Positions 10,357-18,564 of a DNA stretch of 64,000 nucleotides are shown here, piece after piece; the stretch's first letter is position 1; every line of letters starts with the position of its first letter. Source of the DNA: Pseudoips prasinana. Taxonomy: Eukaryota; Arthropoda; Insecta; Lepidoptera; Nolidae. The DNA is taken from positions 16,361,501 to 16,425,500 of the forward strand of contig OX621242.1 in NCBI GenBank assembly GCA_951640165.1. Direction: 5' to 3'. The translations under genes were made by a program, and so were the position numbers. Below the pieces are notes generated by a model, which saw only the letters and a program-made list of their open reading frames with translations, searched no databases and was not told the origin of the DNA.

Positions 10357-10674
10357 GCGCCAAGAACAACAAAAGATTTACCGGCGCCCCAGGTTTTACT
10401 AAAAATAATATTTTGTCGCTGCACCAAGGATTGTAGCAACAGCAAATGTAGATGTCGCAAAGCTATGCTAAAATTTTCTACTGCGTGCCTTCATTGCCAA
10501 GGAAAATGCTTCAACGGCGTGTCTTTTAGCGAGGAAGACTACGAGAATGACCATGAAGATGATTGAGAGCCCTCTCAGCAAGAACCATTTACCACTGAGG
10601 AAGGCGAGGAAGAAGATACCACAGAAAACGACCTTTTTCCAGGACCCTCACGACCTAAGAGAATAAAAATGTGA
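10357..10674 (+). pseudogene. CXC cysteine-cluster C-terminus of the transposon ORF
   Basis: The frame reads TTKDLPAPQVLLKIIF, then CRCTKDCSNSKCRCRKA and ACLHCQGKCFNG. This is a CXC pattern (C-x-C-x3-C-x4-C-x-C, then C-x2-C-x3-C) like that in MSL2 and Tesmin-related domains, which bind DNA through clustered zinc ions. One expected Cys is Phe (MLKF). An acidic tail (EEGEEEDTTEND) and basic end (RPKRIKM) follow after an in-frame TGA at about 10565, and the terminal stop is at 10672-10674. A TAG lies just upstream (10354). About 100 residues are missing relative to the left fragment. The basic end could be a nuclear signal (inference). Confidence 0.6.
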
Positions 10675-10729
10675 ACCATTCACAGAATTCGACTTAGAAA
10701 CTAATATTTCAAAACATTTTTAATTGCAC

Positions 10730-10999
10730 TTTTCCAGAGCCTGTAGTTTGAAAACGGATGGGATATGGAAAAGTATCAAAGTTATAGAAAATTTTATAAG
10801 CTTTCATTTCATCTTAGAACATTTTTTGCTAAAACGCGACATTTTTGAAATATTAGCGTAAAACCTAAAATTGAGGTCCTTGTCCCCTTCCCTCCCTCCG
10901 CTTCGCCTCCTGAACATCAGGACTTTTAGTATGTTTTCTCTCTAAGTACTCTGAACAAGTTTCTGAAGAAATCGCTTAGGTTCCCGCTCACGCACTCTA
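10730..10999 (-). repeat. Right terminal inverted repeat of the nested transposon
   Basis: This is the inverse of 6959-7241 and ends in GTTCCCGCTCACGCACTCTA. About 27 further AT-rich bases (11000-11026) separate it from the interrupted host RT frame. Confidence 0.85.
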
Positions 11000-11026
11000 C
11001 AACTACTTTATTAATTATACTATTTA

Positions 11027-11345
11027 CCAAAAAACTTCACACTCTCTTCTTTGTTTATGACCATTGTATTTTATATTTAGTAAATATGATTTACTTATTT
11101 TGCTCAAAAATTGAATAAAGTGTGTCTTGCTCAAATTCGCGGTCAGATTATTTTTATCAAGCGAATTAATTTCTATCGTATTATTAATTTCTATGTGAAA
11201 GTTATTTAACAGATTCTATGCCAAAACTATAAGGATGTCGTCTGCAAACAAAGTGCATGTATGATGAGTTATATCTGGTATGACATTAATATAGAAAAGA
11301 AAAAGAGTCCATGCTTATTTACAAGATAGTCCGATTGGCAAAATT
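11027..11345 (-). pseudogene. Non-LTR reverse transcriptase, palm region (split copy)
   Basis: Minus from about 11310 it reads LFLFYINVIPDITHHTCTLF then ADDILIVLA, which is the RT motif FADD preceded by the usual 'FL.YINDI' block. It continues through NLSKTHFIQFLSK to KEESVKFFG at 11027. The next residues (GLITVD) are found 4.15 kb away at 6873, so one RT gene was split by the long-TIR transposon. Several in-frame stops are present. The conserved VPQG motif upstream is degraded. Confidence 0.75.
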
Positions 11346-12099
11346 TAATTAGAGTTCCACTTTCCAGAGTGGCATATTTTTTACTGTTTTCTTTTTAATC
11401 TATATTTTTTAATCTGTGATATGATAATGAATAAATAAACATCCAGGCCAAATATCACGTTAATACAAGCAGCTCTTTAAGCTGAGAGATAAGTCAGTCA
11501 TTGTTATTGTTATATGACTGCAAATTTCGCAATCTCGTGATTTCATTGAGAGATTTGATATCATGAGTATTGTTTAGTAGCTTGCGGTGGTACAGAGTAC
11601 TAATAATTAAACCATCTAAAGACTTAACCTGGCTTTATGAAAAATTCAATTCAATTCAAAATTAAAATGCACGAACTGAGATCGACAACGGCTCGATTCA
11701 AAGTTGTCCCTTGCAACTTGTGTACAGTTACTCCCTAACATAATATTAAAGGTAACATTTTTCTTTAAAATTTACCTTGTCCACAAAGCGCATGAAATTC
11801 GGTTGTTGATAGTTCGATTCTCACACCAACCAAAGGGACGTTGTTCTTTATGTCTTTGTCATTGCATTTAAAACAATTCGATTTCGGTAGGTACCTACCT
11901 ATATATAGTTTTTTAAGTGAAGTTAAGTACTAAATCGTTTGAAGTTAGAGATGGGCGACCGTGTAAGCCGTTAGATACTTTAGGTAGTCCAATATACCTA
12001 ATACATACTTTAGTATATGTCCATCAACACTCACACGCACAGTCATACGAAGTTTTCGTCTTTTCATCGTAAATTTCTACTGTTTTAAATCCTATATGT
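11346..12099. other. No recognisable feature
   Basis: AT-rich. The word 'tccagagtggcatatt' at about 11363 also occurs near 36514, hinting at a shared old repeat, but nothing can be delimited. Confidence 0.4.
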
Positions 12100-12440
12100 G
12101 AGAATAGTTGTTACGCAACTTTAAATCGATATAGCTCCTAAACGGCCGGCCAAATCGAAAAATGTTGAAAGAAAACTAAAAATGTTTTTTAAATACCTAT
12201 TCAACGATACCCCACATGACATAGTGGATAGACTTAAATTTTTTAAATTTTCACAATATGGCGTCCAGTAGTCGCCATATTTAATTTTCACTAACGTCAT
12301 GTCTTTAGTGACACTTTCCGGACTGAAAGGAATCGATTGACGTGCGAATCATTAAAATCGGTCCAGGCGTTTGGTCTGTATAGTGCTTCAAAGGAACATA
12401 CATACATACATAGCCTGATAAACACATTACCCTTTGCGTC
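12100..12440 (+). repeat. Probable dispersed MITE-like repeat
   Basis: 'aaatcggtccaggcgtttgg', 'cttcaaaggaacatacatac' and 'cgcagtcgggtaat' are words I recall from a common lepidopteran non-coding repeat. There is no second copy in this window and the ends are not defined. Confidence 0.35.
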
Positions 12441-12924
12441 CCGCAGTCGGGTAATAAAAACGTTGTCTAGTGCAACGTGTTCCGCCGACTTGGCGTCGAC
12501 TATGCATTGTAAAAGATGTTTTATTTGCATAAGTATTCATAATGTTCGTATTGGTCAGCAGACTTCTGCCGAACAGTAGCCACATGAGATTAGTTTTGAG
12601 AACATATTATTCTGAACTACAAAACTGGTAACGCTGCGTTCACAAATAGTTTGTCCTCTGCTTTGACAATCATTTTGTAGGCTTATCAACTGTTATACCT
12701 ATACGTACAATAAAATTAAATGGACAGATGGATGGCAGATCTCCCCACAAGGGAGGTTGATGATCGTAACAAATTGCTATATGAAGTAGGTAATGAATTG
12801 TATCGATAAGAACTATAAAATGTAGTCTTGAACGTACTTCGGATTTTGTGGCGAGTCATAACGAAATCTAGCTGTCAGGACTCTCTAACACTCTCTATTC
12901 TCTCATAATCGGACGCTTGGGGGC

Positions 12925-13163
12925 TTCGTTGCTAGACACTTGCCTTTCACGCCGTAGGTTCGATTTCCATCCAGGACAGATGTTTGTGTGCATGAACATG
13001 TCTATTTTTCCTGAATCTGGGTTTAATTATCTATATAAGTATGTAAATACGAAAGAAATGTAGTATAGTTAGTTATCTGGTTTCCATATTACAAGCAGAT
13101 GGTAGTGTAGTGTAGTAGTTTGGAAGCAGACGGTCGGGAATAATGTCCAATGATACTATTTAT
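12925..13163 (+). repeat. SINE family B copy
   Basis: It holds 'tgcctttcacgccgtagg', the B-box-like 'ggttcgatttcc', 'tgtgtgcatgaacatgtct', 'ctatataagtatgtaaatac' and the 'aataatgtccaatga' tail. It is a diverged full-length copy of the family at 55151-55412. Confidence 0.7.
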
Positions 13164-13350
13164 AAAATGTTGCATTTGAACGCAACCACAAGGCCGACCA
13201 ACCAAGAAAAATAACTAACTATAACAAAGAATATATATTGTATATCTATCAATTCACATATATTTATATAATATGTAACGTAATGAAAGATAGTAACGGG
13301 TAACTCACATAATTAATTTTATGTTGGATTCGGCCAACCGTTTCAACTTC

Positions 13351-13432
13351 TTCTGGAAGTCATCTTCCAGAAAGCGACCCGCACGACGTCGCGGTGCGGC
13401 AGTGCGAGACGGGACGCGACGTCGTGCGGGTC
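13351..13432. repeat. Two adjacent hairpins, one strongly GC-rich
   Basis: 'ttctggaag' (13351-13359) pairs with 'cttccagaa' (13364-13372). Immediately after, 'gacccgcacgacgtcgcg' (13376-13393) pairs perfectly with 13415-13432 across a 21-nt loop. The arms are far more GC-rich than the flanks. The pair ends 74 bp before the LTR element. Confidence 0.9.
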
Positions 13433-13506
13433 AGAACCTCACGTCAGTTTTAATAATAATATATAATATGTAACATGCATAGTTTGGGTTGTTCGAGTAG
13501 AGACTA

Positions 13507-14344
13507 TGTCGCGTTTCCACGATGTATAGAATAGTTCTGTAGGTAGGTAGAAGAAGAAAAAGACTAAAGATCAATTTTAAAAAATAATTTAATTTCCAAA
13601 GAAAAAAAATTAACTTGGCCCGACACGCTGCCGCGTGTCAAGATAAAAAAGTTAGGTAGGAGGGTCGTAGGTTTATCACACGATTGTGGGTATAAACTGA
13701 CAATTTAAAATACCACTCCCCTGGTAGTAGTGTAGTGATGTCCGGCGCAGTCTTAAGGCTGTAGATTGAGTTCCGGAACTGATGAGGTGGAGTGATCTTC
13801 GGAGACGTGGTGTATTTATAGGCGGTAAGTATACTCCGTAGAAAAGAAACCCCAAGTGGGGTTTAAACACTAACACACTTTATATGTATAGATATACGGC
13901 GTTTTTTATAACGATGTACGCGTTGGTACAATTTAAATTTATATTTAAATTATGAGATTATATAAAAATTTAGGAACAACTCAGCAGTAGCGTAGTATTC
14001 CGTCGAGTGCATGATATGCAAAAAAATGTCACGATGAGCGGAACCTGCGAGTGAACGGACGGTAATCCCGTTCATTGCATACAACACTTCACTCAATTAA
14101 TACAGCGTAGGCGATACACAGATTAAAAAATAAAAGTAACTAATGTTTCTTTATTATTAATTAGCATAATAAGGTAAGTTGTAGGTTTAAGTCTACAGTT
14201 TTGTTATTTTAGATATTTAATTAGGTATTAGAATAAGGTTTAAATTGATACAAAAATTACCGTAATAGGTTTAAGATTGTAGTTTTAAAATCGTAGTCTT
14301 ATAAGATTCCATTACATTGCTCTGCAATAATTGAAGGCGTTACA
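13507..14344 (-). repeat. 3' LTR (838 bp)
   Basis: It has TG/CA ends and pairs with 19964-20794 at about 99.3% identity, excluding an 8-bp segment ('agcgtagt' region near 13990) present only here. The small ORF at 13676-13876 appears in both LTRs and is not a gene. Confidence 0.95.
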
Positions 14345-14346
14345 TA

Positions 14347-14357
14347 CCCCCCTTTTT
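14347..14357 (-). promoter_or_regulatory. Polypurine tract of the LTR element
   Basis: On the coding strand AAAAAGGGGGG lies two bases upstream of the 3' LTR. This is the expected primer site for plus-strand DNA synthesis. Confidence 0.85.
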
Positions 14358-14910
14358 AGGATAGGATTTTTCCTGAGTAAAAATCCGCTTCCATACTGAG
14401 CAAACTACATATGTCCTTAACTTTTCCTACTGCTATAAGGTTACAACTCATTCATCACACAGTTACAACATACATACATCTCACTTTCACTCAATTGCAT
14501 TCACCACTTTATAGATCGTGGTGTTGCTGTCTAATATACAGAGAATTTCAATTTCTTTCACAAAATTCTCACCTATAACAGTAGTAGGTGTTAATTTTGT
14601 TATGTCATTTTAACTATACTTGTACTGTCTCGATTACCTAGAATTATAAAATAGACAACTGTCTTAACTTTTAGGTCGCTAAGACAACAAAATTACCTTG
14701 ACTTTTAGGTCATCAAGATAAACATCCATTTTTAATTCCCTAGGTGCCTTTAAGATTAATAGTACTTACAGAAGATAAAGTTTAATTTAGATGAGACATA
14801 TAGTACCGTTTCTAGATTAAATTATAGACATAATTGTTGGAAGTTTTATTAGCAAAGTATATTATAGGGCAGAAAAATTACTAAATGCAAAAAGAACTAT
14901 TTTAATGTTG

Positions 14911-15108
14911 TTAAGATGTGTAATTATTTATTTTAAAATCTTTAACATGCCAAGTTCCTAAATTATTACCATTCATATTTTCAATTACATAGACTAATGG
15001 TGATTTCTTTGAAATTATACGACATTTAATATATTTTGGAGCTAATTTTTTTGAGAATTTTTTATTCCTTGTCGCTTTGATAATACGTGCGTTTCCACAC
15101 CGTATCAC
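14911..15108 (-). pseudogene. Integrase C-terminal tail (GPY/F-like), out of frame
   Basis: KKFSKKLAPKYIKCRIISKK, then SPLVYVIENMNGNNLGTWHV and KDFK, match the C-terminal GPY/F-type module of Ty3/Gypsy integrases. It overlaps the end of the main integrase ORF in another frame, so a small indel near 15065-15085 separates it. In an undamaged copy it would be continuous with 15062-16327. The 3' UTR follows to the polypurine tract, about 550 bases with nothing else visible. Confidence 0.8.
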
Positions 15109-16327
15109 CTACATTAAATTCAAAACTTTTTCGGCGCAAATTGTAGTGTTCGCTGTTTCGTGAATGTGCTTTGAGTAGTGATAGTTGCACTTTCTCAAAG
15201 ATCTTACGAAGAGATCCCAAGTTTTCAGCGTATGGATCTCTAGGACTGAATATTAAATCATAAGCACTTTCAACATCCGTATAGTGTGAACCACAAGACA
15301 CAAGTTCACGGCCAAAAACTAAAAATGATGGAGTGTACCCAGTAACCTCGTTTACCGAACTGTTTAGGGCAAATTGGATTTTAGGTACATTTGAATCCCA
15401 AGATCGATGATCATCCCCAATGAAACTTGATATTGCAGTGATAATCGTTTTATTGTAACGTTCGACCAAATTTACTTGAGCCGTATATTTAGGACAGTAG
15501 TGCACGTTCGGAATTTTGTAGGTTGCATATAATTGTTTTAGGGTATTGCTGACGAATTGTTTACCGTTGTCCATTAGAACGGTGCTAGGTATACCATGGA
15601 CCAAGAAAACATTATCTTCGAGAATTCTAGCTATGATTTCAGTAGTAGCACGACGAATAGGAAAAATTAGGGTGTATTTAGAGAAACAGCATGTTACGAC
15701 AAAAAGATAGCAATTTTGTCGTCTGGTTGGTGGTAGAGGTCCAACAAGATCCATGCTGATAAATTGAAAAGGTCTAGAGCAATCTTTAGGACGACCCATC
15801 TCTCCAAGTGTTGCGTGGTTAGCACATTTATAAGAGATACAGGTGTCACAGTTGTTTACAAAATTTGAAACGTCACGATGCATGTTAGGCCAGAAAAACT
15901 TTAAAGAGAGACGTTTGTAGGTTTTAAAGATACCAAAATGACCTGAAGTTGGATCACAATGGTTTTTGGTAATTAAATCAGTACGGTATTCAGAAGGAAT
16001 AACCTCTTTCCATTCAAACTCCATTACTAGTGGGTTTAAACTTTTAATAAAACGATATAGTTTTCCATTAGACACTCGGTAATTAAGAAACGATAAAGGA
16101 GAATTAACGCAGCCATTATAGATATTTAAAAACCAAGGATCAGAAGTTACAGGTATTGAAGTACTTGCAGTATTAGGATTTGTATCTATAGTCGAGACAT
16201 TTATAGCACGAGAAAGACTGTCTGGTACAACATTATCTTTTCCGCGACGGTGCTTAATTTCAAAGTTATACGCCGATAGACGAACACCCCAGCGAGCAAG
16301 ACGTCCAGTAGGGTTATTGATGTTCAA
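15062..16327 (-). CDS. pol: Pol, second part: RNase H end and integrase
   Basis: 421 codons in the same frame as 16379-18151, separated from it by one TAG. The first residues (RLARWGVRLSAYNFEIKHRR, GKDNVVPDSLSR) are the RNase H/connection end usual in Ty3/Gypsy. Integrase follows: a zinc-binding HHCC with H123, H130, C160 and C163, then a D,D35E core with D193 (SMDLVGP), D253 (LMDNGKQF) and E289 (VERYN). The enzyme would join element cDNA to chromosomal DNA. It ends early at a TAA caused by a frame shift before the GPY/F tail. Its methionine is internal; the real product would be a polyprotein. Confidence 0.92.
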   Translation of the reverse strand: MNINNPTGRLARWGVRLSAYNFEIKHRRGKDNVVPDSLSRAINVSTIDTNPNTASTSIPVTSDPWFLNIYNGCVNSPLSFLNYRVSNGKLYRFIKSLNPLVMEFEWKEVIPSEYRTDLITKNHCDPTSGHFGIFKTYKRLSLKFFWPNMHRDVSNFVNNCDTCISYKCANHATLGEMGRPKDCSRPFQFISMDLVGPLPPTRRQNCYLFVVTCCFSKYTLIFPIRRATTEIIARILEDNVFLVHGIPSTVLMDNGKQFVSNTLKQLYATYKIPNVHYCPKYTAQVNLVERYNKTIITAISSFIGDDHRSWDSNVPKIQFALNSSVNEVTGYTPSFLVFGRELVSCGSHYTDVESAYDLIFSPRDPYAENLGSLRKIFEKVQLSLLKAHSRNSEHYNLRRKSFEFNVGDTVWKRTYYQSDKE

Positions 16328-16378
16328 GAACCATTTTAGAGCAGAATGGTCTGTGTAGACTGTAAATTTCTTTCCATT

Positions 16379-18151
16379 CTAGAGGTAGCATCGCCAATGT
16401 TCGATAGAAGTGAGAACAGCCAAAGCTTCACGTTCTGTAGCACTGTAGTTACGTTCGCTTTGAGATAGAGATTTGCTCATGTACGCTATTACCTTCTCAG
16501 TACCGTCAATAGTTTGAGTTAATACGGCACCGATACCGTAGTCACTCGTATCAGTATGCACTTCGAATGGCATAGCATAATTAGGGCAGGCTAATATAGG
16601 TACAGAGATTAACCTGTCTTTTAGTTTTCTGAAGGCATTATCAGCTTCATTAGACCATGAAAAAGGTGAAACGTTTTTACCTTGAGAAGTTAGTTTGTTC
16701 AAGGGAGCAGCTAGAGAGCTAAAATCTTTTATAAACCTACGGTACCACGATGCAGTGCCTAAAAACCGACGTACTTCTTTACGGTTTTTAGGAACCGGGT
16801 AGTTTACAATGGCTTCAATTTTAGTAGGATCAGCATGTAAACCATTGATATCAATAACATAGCCCAAATATTTTAATTGTTGTCTAAAGAAAAGGCATTT
16901 CTCAAAATTTATAGTAAGATTAGCATATTTTAATTTTTCTAGAACGCGGAGTAAAAGTGATATATGTTTCTCAAATGTTGGAGAAATTATAATTATGTCA
17001 TCTACAAATACAAAAACTAAGTTTTCAAATTCTGGACCATAAAATAAAATATCCACCAATCTCTGTTGTGTGGCAGGCGCATTGGCCAGTCCAAATGGCA
17101 TACACTTGAATTGATAAGTGCCACGTGATGGAACATAAAAAGCGGTCTTGCAACGATCTTCTTTTCTAATCGGAGTTTGCCAAAAACTTTTAGAAAGGTC
17201 TAGACTTGTTAAATACTTAGCATCACGAAGATTGTCAAGGATTTCGGAAATATAGGGTAGACTATAAGCATCCTTCTTAGTGATAGCGTTCAATTTTCGG
17301 CTATCAAGACAAAACCTGAGGTCGCCGTTCTTTTTAGGAGTTAAAAGGACCGGTGATGACCATGGACAATCGCAAGGCTCAACTACGTCTTCCTTTACCA
17401 TTTCATCAAGCTGCTCAACTAGAATTCGCTGCTTTTCAGGAGACATTCTATAATATCTTTGACGAATTGGTAAAGCATCTCCAGTGTCGATAGTATGCGT
17501 AATTAAAGAGGTACGGCCAAGACCACATTTTTCATATAAAATTTGTCTAAATTGTTGTATAATATGATCAGCTGTTATTCTTTGTGTATCAGTCAAGTGA
17601 TCATAAGAGCATAATTGATTAGCATTATTTACAGATATTTCACCTAATGTTGTATCTGCATGTTTTAGAGTAATATTATCTAAATATGTAGGAAAAAGAC
17701 CAAAGTGATTCCAAAAATCCATACCCAAAATTAATTCAGTTTGAATACCTGGTGCAACGTACGCTGTTATAATATGTAGTTGAGTAGCAAAAGAAATGGG
17801 TAGATACAAAATACCAATAGGATAAATTTTTTCTCCACCAGCTGCGATGAATTGTAAATTAGTATTACAATTATGTAATTTAAATCCGGAATCTATAAAT
17901 TGTTGATGTTTATTTTTACCTAGTATTGTTACTGCGGAACCTGTATCTAAAAGACCCACAACAGATTGACCGTTAATGATTACTGAAGCATAAGGACGAC
18001 TATTAATGTTAGTAGATTTAGATTTTAGGATTGAGTTGACATAGTAACAAGAAGAATATTTAGAGACAAAATCTAGCCAGTCTTTCCATTCAATCTCATC
18101 AAAATTGCCTTTAGAATTAGAGCTATTCTGCAATATGTCATCACAATCCAA
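16379..18151 (-). CDS. pol: Pol, first part: protease, reverse transcriptase, RNase H
   Basis: 590 codons. Aspartic protease: LLDTGSAVTILG with active-site D69-T-G and a later ILGMDFW (about residues 141-147). Reverse transcriptase: spans about residues 230-450 with LDLSKSFWQ, MPFGLANAPA and the catalytic FVDD at 382-385. RNase H: starts near 530 (HTDTSDYGIGAVL, TEREALAVL) and is cut by a TAG at 16379-16381, after which the same frame continues (KKFTVYTDHSALKW). The apparent start codon is not the likely natural one. The frame is open upstream to a slippery site at the gag stop, so Pol is probably made as a -1 frameshift fusion with Gag. Confidence 0.93.
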   Translation of the reverse strand: MDCDDILQNSSNSKGNFDEIEWKDWLDFVSKYSSCYYVNSILKSKSTNINSRPYASVIINGQSVVGLLDTGSAVTILGKNKHQQFIDSGFKLHNCNTNLQFIAAGGEKIYPIGILYLPISFATQLHIITAYVAPGIQTELILGMDFWNHFGLFPTYLDNITLKHADTTLGEISVNNANQLCSYDHLTDTQRITADHIIQQFRQILYEKCGLGRTSLITHTIDTGDALPIRQRYYRMSPEKQRILVEQLDEMVKEDVVEPCDCPWSSPVLLTPKKNGDLRFCLDSRKLNAITKKDAYSLPYISEILDNLRDAKYLTSLDLSKSFWQTPIRKEDRCKTAFYVPSRGTYQFKCMPFGLANAPATQQRLVDILFYGPEFENLVFVFVDDIIIISPTFEKHISLLLRVLEKLKYANLTINFEKCLFFRQQLKYLGYVIDINGLHADPTKIEAIVNYPVPKNRKEVRRFLGTASWYRRFIKDFSSLAAPLNKLTSQGKNVSPFSWSNEADNAFRKLKDRLISVPILACPNYAMPFEVHTDTSDYGIGAVLTQTIDGTEKVIAYMSKSLSQSERNYSATEREALAVLTSIEHWRCYL

Positions 18152-18156
18152 GCTTC

Positions 18157-18564
18157 CTAGTTTTTTGGACTGGATGTAGCAATATTACAATCTGGACAGT
18201 CAGGGTATCGCACATCCTTTTTACCGCATTTGAAGCAAATCAAGAAATGAGGTTTAGTGCACATGCGAAGTGAGTGAGTATTATTTCTGCACCTAGGGTA
18301 AAACATTTTACCAGCTGTTTCAGTTGACACTGCCGCAACAGGTAAATTATTAGAGTAGTTTTGTTTATTTGCTTCATCTTTGTTTATTGCATTAGAATAA
18401 TAGGGTTTTTGATAGCCGAAGTGTTTGTAAGAAGTGGGTTGTTGATTGTAATTATTAGTGTAGGTATTTGTTTCCTTATAGTTATTAGAGTTACTAGGGT
18501 ATGTTTTTTTTATTAAAATAGTTGTTAGAAGTTGAAGGCATATCAGAATATTTATTATAAGCAA
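18157..18564 (-). CDS. gag: Gag C-terminal region with zinc-knuckle-like motif
   Basis: An Asn/Tyr-rich linker is followed by CFKCGKKDVRYPDC, which has the spacing of a CCHC zinc knuckle with Val in the His position, and by another Cys pair (PDCPDC). Such knuckles bind element RNA in the nucleocapsid part of Gag. The frame differs from both the upstream gag ORF and pol. Joining to upstream gag requires a one-base change in the A8 run at 18504-18511. At the other end the stop TAG (18157-18159) directly follows the heptamer A_AAA_AAC. The listed start is in the overlap with gag and is not real. Confidence 0.8.
   Translation of the reverse strand: MLIINILICLQLLTTILIKKTYPSNSNNYKETNTYTNNYNQQPTSYKHFGYQKPYYSNAINKDEANKQNYSNNLPVAAVSTETAGKMFYPRCRNNTHSLRMCTKPHFLICFKCGKKDVRYPDCPDCNIATSSPKN
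18160..18166 (-). promoter_or_regulatory. Programmed -1 frameshift heptamer A_AAA_AAC at the gag stop
   Basis: In the gag (zero) frame the codons read CCA AAA AAC TAG. The heptamer A AAA AAC is a canonical -1 slippery sequence in correct phase. A -1 slip gives AAA AAA CTA GGA AGC TTG GAT, exactly the frame of the protease-RT ORF. No clear downstream pseudoknot could be judged by eye. Confidence 0.8.

Larger units (their letters stand above)
6874..11026 (+). mobile_element. DNA transposon with ~275-bp terminal inverted repeats and TGCD/CXC ORF remnants
   Basis: Inverted repeats (6959-7241 and 10730-10999) start with TAGAGTGCGTGAGCGGGAAC. The ends against the host were placed by the flanking RT reading frame: VKFFG ends at 11027 and GLITVD resumes at 6873. 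That leaves at most a 2-bp CC duplication. Inside lie coding remnants at 7710-7937 and 10357-10674 and a nested RTE copy. I cannot place it in a named superfamily. It is not piggyBac or Tc1/mariner by its ends, and I see no DDE motifs, although most of the ORF is missing. Confidence 0.7.

Noticed and set aside
6874..11026. Polinton/Maverick assignment for the long-TIR element
   Set aside because: Long inverted ends fit, but no polymerase B, retroviral-type integrase or ATPase remnants are visible, and the expected 6-bp duplication is absent.
13676..13876. 66-codon ORF, repeated at 20133-20333
   Set aside because: It lies in both LTRs in the same position and is LTR sequence, not a gene.
14345..15060. 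Possible env gene downstream of pol
   Set aside because: No ORF beyond the integrase tail; only 3' UTR and polypurine tract.
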